A stretch of 64,000 bases of DNA from Trichinella spiralis (lineage: Eukaryota; Nematoda; Enoplea; Trichinellida; Trichinellidae): assembly GCA_000181795.3 (NCBI GenBank), contig CM012954.1, forward strand, positions 3,991,175 to 4,055,174, given 5' to 3'. The stretch's first letter is position 1, and the number at the start of each line of letters is the position of its first letter. Both the position numbers and the translations under genes were made by a program. The notes under the pieces were generated by a model. That model was not told where the DNA came from, did not search any database, and saw only the letters and a list, made by a program, of their open reading frames with translations. Shown here piece after piece: positions 1-13,191 of the stretch.

Positions 1-471
1 TCTTTATTTATATAAGCAAGATTTTATGTAAGCAGGTTCTATGCAGTAAGTTTCATTTCGCAATTTTTAATATGTAATGTTGCTTTTCATGTTATTTATA
101 ATAAAATTCCTTTGTTTGCATTTTTAATACAAAACTATGAGGGAAGTGGGATGCTAAATACAAATTTGCAATCTTTTAAAGAACTAGTAAAGAAATAATG
201 AATTACAGAGTACATTTTAAAGTAATATAATTAATAGTTTTATTAAATAATAGTAAACAGTTTAAATAACATCCATATGATCATATGCTACTAAAGAGAC
301 AAATAAAAATATTTCTTGATTTATTTATTTGGAATAGCAGTACAGAACGACATACTGTATTACAAAAAATCGATAGTATGTGATAGTCAAGGATGGAGGA
401 TAGAAAGTATAAAACTGGATGCGATGGAGTAAACCCAAACGCAAAGATGGCAGCACAACTGAACAGAGGCG
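1..471. other. AT-rich sequence, no gene seen
   Basis: Low-complexity AT-rich DNA. Short open frames here show no family resemblance and no convincing splice context. It probably includes the 3' flank of the minus-strand fragment that ends at 472. Confidence 0.5.
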
Positions 472-867
472 TCATTTGCTAACATGACCTTCCATTAATT
501 TCATTGATTTTAAATTGTCCAAAAATTCAGCAACATTGGAATCGCATTGGTTTTCACGCATGTACAAAATGACTGTCAAGGAAAGGGAAACAAGATATTA
601 TCTGATGCTTCCAGCAGTTAGCGATGGCAGTTCTCTGATAAATTGAAGCTCTCGCATCTGTTGATTAAGAAGTCCAATTTGATGCATTTTACCATTTTTT
701 ATGAGAAAAACTAAAATTGAAGTCAGTAAGTAGTCGAACTGAAGGGATTTTGTACGACACTTCTTCCATAATTCGACTTCGACGCTTGAACTAAAATACT
801 TAGTTGCATATACAAACCATCGTGTCGAAAAGTTGAAAAATTGTTCAAGAACAGTACAAAAAGTATT
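472..867 (-). CDS. Unidentified coding fragment (two exon-like frames)
   Basis: Two minus-strand frames look coding but are not recognised. The first (867 to 598) is about 90 codons, opens after a TATTAG acceptor and ends RELPSLTAGSIR-stop. The second (572 to 472) opens after CTTGACAG, reads ILYMRENQCDSNVAEFLDNL in its first part and stops at 472. The segment containing DYLLTSILVFLIKNGK faintly recalls the C-terminal helical repeats of RMC1/Mic1-type endolysosomal proteins; that is a guess. No initiator exon was found, and the junction between the two frames lacks a normal GT donor. The frames begin less than 180 bases downstream of the SLC17 stop on the same strand, so they could be the end of a closely following gene or alternative 3' exons. 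Confidence 0.3.
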
Positions 868-1042
868 CTAATAGTTTATTCTGACAAAACAGTATATTTT
901 GCATAGCAAAAATGTACAAGATTGCATTTTTAAGTGATTTCATGCTGAGTAGTAGTGGGTATAAAAGCCACATGTGGGACATAACGTGCGATAATACAAA
1001 ATTAATCTCAGAACAATTTGTATTAATTTCTATTTTCAATAA

Positions 1043-3227
1043 TTATTTCTTCAGAGTAAAATCTTTCTCATTTTCCCCACATACTGATTGATTTGGCCTC
1101 ACTGGTCCACTTTCAGTTGGTTTTCCTACATCAGGAATTACCAGTGCCCATTCCTGTATCTCACCTTAAATGAGATGAACTGTAATGAATTATCACCAAA
1201 ATTAACAAAAAAATTTACTTGATCCGTAGAAGAGAAAGATGAATCCCGCTGCAACGAGCCCTGATCCAATGCCAAAGAAGACAAAGTGCCATTCACTAGC
1301 GTCACCCTGAAATTTATATTGTTGAAAATAGTTTACATTGGTGAATACTTTAAAATTTTACACTGCTAATAGTACTGCCGATTAAATATGGCGTTATAAC
1401 AGAAGCCACTTGACCAAGATACTTTGACAAAGATGAAACCGTCCCTGAGTAAGCCGGGGCAATTGATAACGTACTGGTTTGAAAGCCGGCTATTCCACCA
1501 GATAGAAGCCCATTTGCGAGCACCATACATACGATTGCTTGTACAGGTTGTGTACAATCAACAAATGACAGTGCAATTAAGAAGCTACCACTGGCAAAAG
1601 TTCCTAAATTAAGAATAGAAATTAAAATCGAGACAGATTAAAAATTAAAATTATTGTACCTATGCTGTTGAAAAACTTCGCGATATTGGTTTGCTCATGA
1701 GGATAACGTGCCTTTAATTGATCAGCAATGTAAGCAAAAATAAATTTGATTACAAGCTGTGCAATGTATGGCAATGCGCTGAGCAGGCCATTCTAAAAAA
1801 TGATAAAATCATTTTTATTTTAATATGAAAAAAATAATAACTGTACCCGTTTCAAGTCCATGTGCAATGCATCTTTGAAATAAATAGGAATGTATGTTGC
1901 CAAGGCTGTGGTCATCAATGAATTCATAAAATTGCTCGTATTGCAACTGATCATGGGTGCAGAGAAGAGCAATTTCTTCCAAGGCAACTGTCTTAATGGA
2001 CGCTAAACAGTTTGAAAATTCTTAGTTTAAAATTAAAATCTCATTACATGAAAAATCTTACTTTCTTCTTTGAAGAAGCACTCTGAGAACGAATCGAATG
2101 AATTATCAGCGATTTTTCAGCTGCTGAAATAAATCGATTCGAATCAGGTGTGTCCGTCACCACTACACACCATACTGCGCTTATGGCTATTCCAATCAAA
2201 CCTTAAAATTATCTTTAAAAATGAAAAAGAAAAATTTTACAAAGTTATTTATTTACCACACACGTAAAATATGGAAGGCCAACCGCCAAAAAATCCTTTT
2301 TGCTCACAAAGGAATGCATTAAGTGGCATGCCAATGATGTTAGCAATTTGATTGCCTAAAATTTTAAAAAATAATTATTCATATTATTTGAAATGAAATT
2401 CACTAAACATACCTGCAGTATAAATCGCAATGGCGGAACTTTTCTCTACTGAAGGCACCCAATTCGATATAAGTGATCCGATAGCTGGTACCACAGTAGC
2501 CTGAAAAATATTTGTTATTTGTGCAAAAGTTGGCTTGAAGTATCAACAGATTACTTGTCCAAAAACTCCGGATATGAACCTCAAAGCAAATACGGCCATG
2601 AAGTCACCATAGCGTGCCCCAATGGGAATGAGCATTGTGGACAGTACAGTTCCAATTAAGCAGACAAAAATAACTCTTTTCGGACTGTATCTGTCTGCAA
2701 TCATTCCACTAGGAAGACCTGACACTAGTGCACCCCAATATATTGCTGAAAACATGATGTCTCTTTTTGATGAGGTCCATGCAAATTCACCGCCCTAAAA
2801 TTCGCTTCTGTTAAATAGATAATTATGCTGCACAAACAAAATGCTGCACCTGATAAGATTCTTCTGCTAGTTGATCAATTGGGCACTTTTCACGCAGTGA
2901 TTTTATATGCACGGACTGATTTATTAAACTTTCATTAGCTGCGTTGAAAATTCTGCTTTTTTCAGAGAATGCTGTAGAATTCACCATGCATACCATGGCA
3001 ACGCTCAAGGAATTTCTAGTCAAAGTAATGTTTGTTATAGCCAAACATAATAGAAATGCCATTATTAGACGAGTTGAGCGAAAACTCCAGAATTCTAGAA
3101 TAGAAAGTTAAATTTCAAACAAAAAAATCACAAAATGTGATCATTTGCAAAAAATTAAAAAAAAAAAAAATTTACTAGGGCCTGATTTGGAATTATTAGT
3201 TGCAGCTGCCATTCTTGCGTCATTCAT
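1043..3227 (-). CDS. SLC17-family anion transporter (sialin / vesicular glutamate / phosphate transporter type)
   Basis: Eleven exons join in phase: 3227-3176, 3094-2850, 2794-2555, 2500-2413, 2355-2257, 2201-2062, 2002-1847, 1792-1660, 1603-1362, 1306-1219, 1164-1043, giving 534 residues, a normal length for the family. It should be a 12-helix major facilitator moving organic anions or phosphate, driven by Na+ or by membrane potential, at the plasma or an organelle membrane. Visible marks are the first helix followed by [12 protein letters not shown], a glycosylatable Cys-containing luminal loop, [16 protein letters not shown] (the helix 2-3 loop of the superfamily), the central loop [19 protein letters not shown] typical of SLC17, and the C-terminal EIQEWA that matches the GEKQPWA-like end of sialins. 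The start was chosen as the first ATG after the upstream stop, in a short hydrophilic exon. Which substrate it carries cannot be decided from sequence alone. Confidence 0.88.
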
Positions 3228-6200
3228 TTTGCACCACTGCTTCCAGAAATATAAAATGCTGATACAAGAATGGCTACAATACAAAAGTTTTTTATAGTAA
3301 ATGTTTTATCCAGGAAGATTAAAACAACAATTATTCAAACATAAAATAATACAAGAGTACTGAAATATTGTTAAAGTGATCATTTGCATTTCACTGTTGC
3401 ACAATATGAACATCACAAGGGGCTGCACTGCAGCTGTAGAAAAGTAGCACTCACTTATAAACATGCAAACTGCTTACTACTTGCACGGTTTTTCACAAAA
3501 ATTACATCGAAAAAGTATTAGGCTATGAATATTGTAAAAAAATCAAAACAAGGATTACAAATAACCTGAAGTGAACAAGTACTACACAGTAATATTTAAA
3601 TAATTTCAAACAAGAAGAAATATCATGGTAAGACATAAAACGGTTGGTATAAAGAAAATATGAATCAACCTTTTCAAAAAGAAAGCATTGTATTCAAGCA
3701 CATTTTTTTCATCTGCATCATCAACTATTCAATACAAAATTTAACGATGAATAATAATTGACAATCGCTAACAATAAATATCAGTTGTTTATAATAATTG
3801 AAAAATGCTTTAATTCAAAATATAAGCAATACCAATTTAAATACTTCACGCTAAAAAATAGCAAAAGAAAGTAATAAAGCACAGAAAATACTGAAACCAA
3901 CATAAAAAAAACTGCAAATGGTCATTCATATTACCACAGTAAGTTGATATATGCTCAAGTTCAACATATTTTGTTTTTCTCCATTTTTAGAATCAATTTT
4001 AAGAATGTCTTTACTTCAGTACTTCTTATCTTACTCGTCACAAACATTTAACATTATATGAACCAAGAATGTAGCAATATCGAAGTTGTAAACTGAAGTA
4101 ACAGACAACACATAATGTAGATGTAAGATTTTACAAAAATGATCACTGCTAACATGCAAAACGCAAAGCAGTAAGCAAACAAAACAAAGGACAGTACTAG
4201 ATATCACAAATAAAATAAGCTACATATATTATATGAATATAGATAGATATTTGTGAAAAGAAAAGAAAACAGAAAACCATTTACCAGTACTGTTGAAAAG
4301 AAAATCTTTTCCAAGTAATTTTCATGTAGAAAAATTTTCCATTTCCAAAATAATTAAAAAATACATATCTTCATGGAAGAGAGAGAAATTTACAACTAGA
4401 GCACTGTCAGAAATGATCATCTCTAATTGCAAAGGTAATAAAATGGTAGCAGCAAAACTGTGCAAATAAAAACCGTACACTTACGTTTACTGATAAAGAA
4501 AGCTGGCTGCTCGTTGTAAACTAACCATGCTCTTCTTCTTAGGGCCTCTTTGGTCGATTGATATTTGCGAATTTAGTAGTTAATTCTGTAGTTAATCATT
4601 TTTTTCAGCTCACATACGCATACACATCATGTTATGCATCACAAGTGCATCAGCATCATGTTACATTTATGGAAGCGCAATTTCGCTAACGCTGAAAATT
4701 AAATGAACATTCTGCAATTCTTCAACAATTCTCCGCACTTTTATATCGTAATAAACAATCACATCTGAAACTGCTTCTAGAAAAACAACCCCGAGCATAC
4801 CCTGCATCATCATTTACTACATGCTAACCTTAGTATTCAAAATTTCCATCGACCTTATTAATAATAAATGACCTCCATATAAAATTGCATTAACTAATTT
4901 CAAATGAGTAATTCACTTGATTTATAAGTTGCATTTTAAAAATATTAAACTACAATTTCACGTTTCCAAAATGTTATTTCGATTTGCATTTTCAAATAAA
5001 GAAATTAAAAGATACTTCTATACAGGTAAGTTGTTTTAAAATTTTTATCAATGTATATTATTATCAATTACTTCAGTATTATAATATTCAAAGTATCCTA
5101 AGTTAAACTTTAAAACGATGACATATGCAAGAAAAGTAAATATTCTTTTTCAACTGTATTCAACAAGTCATAAGTGATGAAAACTGTAAACCAGTCGTTA
5201 ATTGTGAATCACGTACTGATGTAAGCAACGTTTAATTAAAGCCACGCAACCTCAATAAATGATTTATTTGGTTTATAAAGCAAAATATGCAATATAAACA
5301 AAGAAAATGACAACATCAAAAAACTATGATGTTTACTAATTAGCTTTCTTTTTATTTATTCACTTAATACAAGTAATATTAAGTGCATGCGAGTAATAAT
5401 AATAAACCAAAAGATAGATAGATGAATTCAATTCATTCATTGAACATTAAAGTATTTTCTATTTAATGCTGAATTGTGAACAAAATGATGAATTTCAACC
5501 AATATTTCAAATTAAAATTTCGCTGTTTTATTCCATTCCGGTTTCATTAATATTTCATGTAAATATCATTCTGTAAAGCTGGAAAATTATACTTCCATTT
5601 ATAATGGAACTAAATACAATTCACAACATTTAAAATTCAGTAAACATACATCTCCATTAACATGTAAATGTAATTTAACAATGACACGTAAATTACAATA
5701 TTCTTATATTTAGGGGTTAAATGAAAAATAAAAGTGCCCAATTTGCAGAGTTTAAATTAACGATTAATATGCGAATGAAAATTGTTCACCTGGTAAGTGC
5801 GTTTCACTGTTTGAAATTTCAAATTTGAATTCTGCTTTCTTTTATACCCTTCCCATTGTAAACCATTGCAGTATACTACTATTGTGTATTCTAAATTTTG
5901 AACAGCCTCACTAAGCTTATGACGTTATTAGCATAACTTTATAAAAATGTAATTTGTTTGTATGTAATTTAGAAAAAGCGTTTATTAATTTTGCCTGAAT
6001 CTTTTATCATCTTACACGCCAATTATTGTAAACAAATAAGATACATTTTTGTAAACAGATTTAAGTGAAATGTGAGAAAAGTTGATTGTAAAGTTGCAAG
6101 TTTAAATAATTTAAAAATAAATTCTTTTTGACGTCTTGATTGGTGATTCGTAGCTGAATTTCAGAGTGAATAAAATCATCATTTCGTCAAAGATTGAAAA

Positions 6201-9200
6201 TGAACACACTTGTTGAACAGATAATATTGTGTAAAATACTTCCGATATTCAAAGCATTTCATTGTAAAGTTTATTGACTGCTTATTAATCAATGCTAACC
6301 AGTTTTGCGTGGAAAACTTTACTCCATCTGGTCATAGGTGAAGAACAAAGTCTACTTACTGGGTGGGTCATCTTATCGTGTTGATGCAATGCCACTTTTT
6401 GACATGAAATACTTTGACACCAATAAATAATTACCAAACGATAAAGTGAAAAATATAATTCATATCTGACAATCTATCTGAAATAATAATCTGTGAAAAT
6501 GATAAATGCCACTTCCTTTTTACCACAAAAGTACAACATAATAACTACAGATTTGAAAATGAATAAAAACCGAATAGTTTACTATTATTATTCAGCACTA
6601 GGTATATTACAAGATACTATGATCAAGATGAAATAAATTTACAATTTCGCAAATATGTAAAAGCAACAAGTCTAGATGGTAGAATTTTTCCTTATATAAT
6701 TTCTTGGAAAAGCTTAAAAATAAATAGTGCTAAATATACACGCAAGTGGCAACAAGCCGATCGTATATAAACAGCAATGATACATTTGGTTTCATGTTCC
6801 CAAAGCTTATAAAGTTAAGCAAACAACTAAAACGCACTCACCTCTATATCATCAGCATAAGCGATAGATAGTTAAAATTGAAGAAAAACTAGTCGTAAAT
6901 AATAATAATAATAATAATAGAAAAACAAATATTCAGTGCTTAGCCCACATACCACCTCCTGGGCTCCCTTCAATTTAACTATGATAATTATACAGTATCC
7001 ATTAATAAGTAAATAAGTATAAATGAAAATCAAAAATTTTCTCCTTTTGCTATTATTGGGGTGAAATATATTTGAAAATTTGAAAGAAAAATACTTGCAA
7101 TTATTCATTGATTAAATATTTATCTTATGTATCCAATAAACAACTGCTATTTTTGTTGTTAGTGATTATTTTGTATGATAAATAATTTAATTTTTAATGT
7201 TACACTTATTACAACGGCAGAAATAGAAAATAGAGAAACTATAAGAGATTTTAAGATAAATTCAAATGATGCATTCATTTGTTATCTATTTTCCAGAATA
7301 AACTTTGAAAAATAAATAAAATTGTTTACCTACTGTTAAAATGTTCATGTGTATTTGAAAATGATGTAAGATTAAATTCCAATTTACACAAAATACTGTT
7401 TAAAAAGCATCTGCACTTTGTTGTCGTATAAACAAGAAAAGAATTTTATTTTTATTTTAATGAATTATAATTTTTTAATATTTATTACATTTTTTATTTG
7501 GTTTTTTATTGGAAAATTTGAATTTAAGCAAAAAAACAATTTGCATAAAATCGATTACTTCAGTTGCGTTTTAAAGGAAAAAAAGTTTGCAAAATATATT
7601 TATAGTGTTTAAAAAAATTATCTTAACTGAGAAGGACAATTTTTTTGTTTGTTAATGGCCTGGCGTGGGTAGCACAAAGTTTCATTCGCAAATGCTGAAC
7701 AGTATTTGCTGAGGTGGCAAAGTTTGTCGATTGCTGCTAATCTTTTAGATAAAGCATGTTGGCTTTAACAATAAAATAAAATCGAAAATAACAACAGCAA
7801 CAACAACAAGTAAATAAAATAAAATAAAATAAAATAAAGCACCTGTGGTAGAAAGTGATTTGACGGGAATGCAGTTAGAAAGTTGGAAGTTAGCACAATT
7901 TTGGGTGAAGCTGACCAAATTGATGATAAGTATACAGCTTTACAGGAGACGTGTTAGACAAAATATATAACGCTTCGAATAGCAGATATAGTAAATGTAG
8001 ATGAAAATAAACTGCAGCTGATCAGCTGAACGCACAGATGACAGGTGCAAAACTAACCTAGCGTTCAGTAAATAATGCACTTAAAAGCCACAGTCAGTCA
8101 TTGACCATACACGCTTTCCAAACGGAGCAAATTAATCATATATGCAAACTGTAAACAATTTTCACCCAACTGGATGACGTCATTGACCTCTGTTCACCAT
8201 CTTCATCAAAGATGTATTCTACTCGGATCTTTAGTTTCACCGAATCACGAATATGCTTGAATATTTTAGTTTATTTATTTATTTATTTATTGTTTTCTCT
8301 TTGAAAACAATCAGAAATGCTGCATGCTATGTGAACAAAGTGACAGGTGCTCTCTTTGATATATCATAAGAGATTTTTGTTCAAGCTTAATTTTTCGCTC
8401 TGCAGGATTAAAAAATCAACATACGCACTGCTTGCATTGTTCATTGAAAATTTTCAATTCAATTTTGATTATTATTTCTTTTATATAATAATATTGTTGT
8501 ATTTTTGATTTTTTTTAATCTTTCATCGTTATGAATTTATCCCATCAACTACAGTACATCAACATCTTACCGTAATGTACTTTGAAAAGTAACATTTTGT
8601 TTTTTGCTCATCTGCAATGCTGAAAATAAGCTCATTTTATTGTTAAACAAAAAAAACTTCAAACGTTAGCTGAAAACAAAACTGTAGCTTATTGTTTTAA
8701 TTTGAAATGTGCCGATCATAGAAAGCAAGCTTTTTATTTCAGTGTTATCAGAGTTTTGCAGTAAAGGTCGAAGGGTCGATTATAGAGCTACAGTAATAAT
8801 ACTCGAGTGAACTTTGACCTGCGCAGTGGTGATTTGCTTGAATTTATCTAGCCGATTAATTGTACCTTTGTGTGTCACGAGATGTCTCAGGCGATTGCGG
8901 AATGCAAAGAATGATTGGTTGCAAAGCAAACGAAAAGCATGTACTACAACTTACTTGGTTGTCGTCTGATTTCGCAAATTAATTTAAGTATTAAAGTTGA
9001 GCTTATTTTTTTCTTTAGTTAATTTATGTTACATTTTTACAAAAATCATTTCAAAACCTAATTGATCCAATGATCGTGCTGTTTGTTGATGGTCAATTAA
9101 AGGAGAATTGAAGAAAGGAATCATTGCGAGTTGTAGATGTGTAACGAGGATAAATAAAGATGATTGAAATTGTTATTTGAAGTAAATAAATGAATGTTTT

Positions 9201-9239
9201 TCGTGTGAATTTCCTGACTGGAACATTTTCAGACAATTG
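3228..9239. other. Long AT-rich spacer, no gene seen
   Basis: Six kilobases of AT-rich DNA between the divergent SLC17 and caveolin genes. Open frames are short, low in complexity and lack splice context. It holds poly-A/poly-T runs, short ATT and TAA trinucleotide runs (near 6,899 and 12-base runs elsewhere) and a pentanucleotide run at 7,815. It may carry distal promoter elements or untranslated exons that cannot be recognised by eye. Confidence 0.5.
7815..7838. repeat. (AAAAT)n microsatellite
   Basis: About five perfect copies of the AAAAT/AATAA pentamer, preceded by a CAACAA run. Confidence 0.8.
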
Positions 9240-10120
9240 AGAGGAAGCCGTAGCTAAAGCGTAGGTCATCCGGTGACCTCGGCGTGTATAGTTAGTTTGT
9301 AAGCGGTTGTTGGATTATAATGTGAATTTACTTCAGCTTGCTGCTAGGCGGCTGTTGGTTTCCAGCTAATCGCTCGCAATTATATCTGACCAGTTGAAGA
9401 GGGTAAATAAAAATGTCGCCTTGGAGAGGATGCGTGGAAAAGGGTCAATGTGGACAACAACCAACCGCCGGCGCCTGTTCTATCGGCTAAAGCAGGGGTC
9501 ATGGGCGTTTGGGTGTAGCGTCGTATGTGAACGGTCAACAAGAGGAGGCCGGTCGGTGATGGTTGCCAAGCATGCATGCATGCATGCACCAACGCCAGTG
9601 TTCAGGTCGTCAGCGTGGCGTTGGTTTTCGGGCTGTTTATTGGTCAATTTTTTTGAATGGAATGCTGCTTGCAGCGCCATCGTGAAGCAGTATCTGCGTG
9701 CAGATGACGGACTTTAGCCGCGGATCCAGGCCAGCAGCTTAAGCAATTGCAACCCGATCGCAACGTGACCAGATCGACTATTGTTGTTCCCGCGTGAGCT
9801 CGCTTTGGCCCCCTTTTCTCGACCAACTGACATCTGGCCAAGCCATCATTGAACGGAGACGGACCTGTCTGCTTTAAGAACAACAGCAACAGCATCTCTC
9901 ATTATTATTATTATTATTAGCTGATCGACGCTGATTCGCTGCTTGGCCTTTTCATTGTCGTGCGGTTCATTTGTTGGCAAGCGTTGGTTGGAGGGACGCT
10001 TTTCCTCTGCTGCCACTATTACTGCTGCGGTCAAGCGTCGCTAAATAGCTCCCCTCTCTGCTTAAACAACACACATACACACGCACACATACAGACGTCT
10101 GTTGAACAATCCTGAAAGCA
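9240..10120 (+). promoter_or_regulatory. GC-rich island and probable caveolin promoter / 5' untranslated region
   Basis: This stretch is visibly richer in G and C than the surrounding DNA and lies directly upstream of the caveolin start. Several overlapping open frames exist on both strands, as expected when stop codons become rare, but none shows a known domain or splice pattern. A (GCAT)n run lies at 9,570 and a CACACA tract at 10,070-10,088. The most economical reading is promoter plus untranslated leader of the downstream gene. Confidence 0.45.
9570..9588. repeat. (GCAT)n self-complementary run
   Basis: Uninterrupted GCAT tetranucleotides (GCATGCATGCATGCATGCA), which are palindromic in every register, inside the GC-rich island. 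Confidence 0.85.
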
Positions 10121-11155
10121 ATGTCATCTGAGGAAAAAGTCGAAATGGCCGACGTACCTCTCACTGCTGCTGTTGATGGAGAAGATACAACTAAAGAAGT
10201 ATTTAAATTTCTTTCTTACAATTTCTCTAATTCATTAATTTCATATATATTAATTTATTTGTCTTCAGGCTGGGGTTAATGAAGCAGTAGCAAAAACGAA
10301 AAAATCCATGTTTCACAATTTGTTTGTAAAAAAGCAAAAGCACGATGCTTTGATCAACACTGAAGCTGATCAATCGGAACATGATAAAATTCCAAAAAAC
10401 AAATGTCCTGTAAAAAAATGGTTTTTTTGCCAAGCAAGAAGTTGTCAAGAGCAAGCCGACTCTGCACAATCCCAAATGACCATCGGTATCAATATGCTCG
10501 ACCGTGATGAAAAGCAACTCAACGAGCACATCAAGGTTTTTATTCTAAAAAACAATATTGAGATATTTGTTTATATTTTAATGTCTCAATTTTATAGTTG
10601 AACTTTGAAGATATATTAGCTGAACCGGATGGCTATCATTCGTGGGATTGGGTTTGGCGTGGTACGTATCATACGTTTAACACATTGCGCCGGTTTATTT
10701 ACCGATTTTTGGCACTGCTGTTCGCTGTGCCATGCGCAATTGTTTGGGCAATGCTTTTCGCTCTGTTGACAAGCATCAACGTATGGATACTGACACCGTT
10801 GGCAATAGCTATTTCTATTCCTGCCGTTTGGCTAGCTAAGGTAAGCTTTCATCTTTTGGCATTTTGCCAACTGTCAAAAACCGCACCACCTGACCTTGAT
10901 CCAACAGCTGCTGCCAGAGTTTTGGACCAAAAAGATTCCTTCTCACATTATCTCTTCTTTTGCTTCTTCTTCTTCCTCCTTTGCTCCCCCCCCCCCCCAA
11001 TTATATAAGTGGACGTGTAATAATTAATTTAAACATTTGTATATTTATTCTAGACATGGAACTTCATCATCCGATCACTTCTTGACCCGTTTTTCAAGTC
11101 TTGTGGCTTAATGCGCGCTGCACACAGTGAATCTCCAACAAACCAAACCGTCTAA
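10121..11155 (+). CDS. cav-1: Caveolin
   Basis: Four exons (10121-10198, 10269-10535, 10598-10840, 11054-11155) join in phase into 229 residues, close to other nematode caveolins. Caveolins are hairpin membrane proteins that scaffold cholesterol-rich membrane domains and affect endocytosis and signalling. Exons 1-2 give a hydrophilic, lysine-rich N-terminal region. Exon 3 carries the family signature, here NFEDILAEPDGYHSWDWVW (FEDVIAEP in vertebrates), then the scaffolding segment and a long hydrophobic intramembrane hairpin (VPCAIVWAMLFALLTSINVW onward). The last exon gives the amphipathic C-terminal segment with one Cys (FFKSCGL) that could be acylated. Introns have GT-AG ends, and the third contains C- and T-rich runs. 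The symbol is assigned by family; nematodes can have more than one caveolin, so the paralogue is uncertain. Confidence 0.93.
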
Positions 11156-13191
11156 AAAGCTTCGAAAACTGAAACCGGCCTATCATATTTTCCACACACT
11201 TTAGTATCTTGTCTTTATTACTTTTTTTCGCTTTTATAAATTTATCCAACCCATATGCAAATTCAACTTCTGCTTTTTGTTTTCAAAGCATTCTATTTAC
11301 TGTATAGAAGAAAAACAAGTAGCCCATAATTGTGTGTCCGCGTGTGTATTTTCTTGAAAACTAATTTTTTTAAACCATCATCTGCGTAAGATTAGATTAT
11401 TATTTTTTTGCTATATACATATATGTAAATTTGTTCGACTGTTTCCCCAGGTTTCATCCACCACCTTTCATTACTGGCTAGCTATTAGATAATTTGCATT
11501 AAAATGGAAAATATCAACCTGCTGTTGTTTGTTGGAAAATATTTTCTGCCCTTCATAAAATTCAATGTTTCTTCGCTTCTCTCTACAAGGGTCACGTTAT
11601 GCACGATGGGAACCAAATGCAATCCTATTGTAGGATACGGTTGATCACGGTTCACTACGTACTCAGGTCACTGATTGTTTACTGCCTATCCGATGTGATA
11701 GCATGACCTATGACAATGGAAAAAAAATACAAACACAAGATAAAGAGATAATACAGAAAATTCAGACCCTTCCGTAATATTATTTCATCACGGTATCATT
11801 GAAATGCTTCAGTTGTTTCACAATTTCTAAATGTTCAAAATTTCAATGTTGATGACGTCAAATGAATGAGCTTTCACAAATAGGCCTACTGAATGCTAAT
11901 ATTTAAAAAATGAAGTTATTTTTGTCGAAAATTCATCCTTACAGTAATACTGTTAACGTTACAGTACCAAAACAAGAAATTATCATACATTTTGAATAGG
12001 TAAAGAATAATAAATTCACTTTTCTCATACATGAAGGGTAATTGTGAAATTTTCTTCCGAGTGGTGAAATCGGAAAATTTCAAAGAAATATACGTAAACA
12101 CTTTTAATTTCTAACTACACTGTTTAAATTAAAAAGTCTATCATCTCATATGCATTAATTTATTGTGAAAAACATTATTTTAATTTACTTCTTTCCTATG
12201 TAAATAATATCAAAGTGAATTGTGCATTTTATTTCAATAAATTGTTGAAGCATCATATGCGCGATTTATAAATTTATAAATAGATCATCTCTCTGCAGGC
12301 GAAAGCAGGCGCATTTAGTAGTAGATTCTAGGATTTAGTAAGAATTTTTTACTTTCACAGGCGGAAATAGCTGTTGCTGCTTGTTCGACCAGCAGATGTG
12401 CGAAAACTTTCAGGCTATCATCATCATCAATTGAAGGAGGCTTAAAAATAAAATTCAACGGATTGGCATTGATAAATGAAAGCTACCGATCACAATTGTT
12501 TAATTTCTGATAAAGAATGTCCAGCTTTGAATGGATGATAATTTTTAAATACTGGAGCAATTTAAACGTGCGTTCATTTCTGCATTCTTTAAGTGAAATT
12601 AATTTTGAAATGGCCAAAATTCAATTCAGTTCAATTCAAATGTTGCAAATGTTAATTGTTCAAGTTGATTAAATTTTGAAGCTGAGAAAAGCGTACCGAT
12701 TATTATTATTATTACCTTTTATGAAATGTAAAAATATTTCAACTGAAAATTACACTATTTTTCAAATGCATACTGCTGCTAGTCAAGTACATAAGAATCT
12801 CTTTGATTGATGGTGAAACTATTTTAAATTTCTAATAATTATAACTATACGCATAGATATTCTGGTGAAAATTTGTACAAAGTGGAAATATTTTCTATAA
12901 CGCTACAGAGAAGAACGTCGCTTTATTGAAAAGCAGTGCTTACGACAGAAATAAATACCAACTGCTGCTACTGCTGCTATGGACAAACTATTAAAAAATT
13001 GAACAGCCATACATTTACATTTGCTGATGGGCATATTAAAGTATAACATTTTAAAATTGAATTAAAAAAATACTGATCACGTAACTTATCGATAAAACAT
13101 ATCGTTGATATCACACTTACTAAACACTCTACTTACTGAAACACACACAGAGACGGGTAAAAATGAAATTAAGAAAAACGCATTACCAAAT
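11156..13191. other. Convergent 3' spacer between caveolin and ChAT, no gene seen
   Basis: AT-rich DNA separating two genes that end towards each other. It should contain the 3' untranslated regions of both; AATAAA-like signals occur (for example near 12,236). No other coding or RNA gene is evident. Confidence 0.5.

Noticed and set aside
9380-10034. Overlapping open frames of 60-107 codons on both strands
   Set aside because: They overlap each other in a GC-rich stretch where stops are rare, match no family and include translation of the GCAT run; better explained as promoter and leader.
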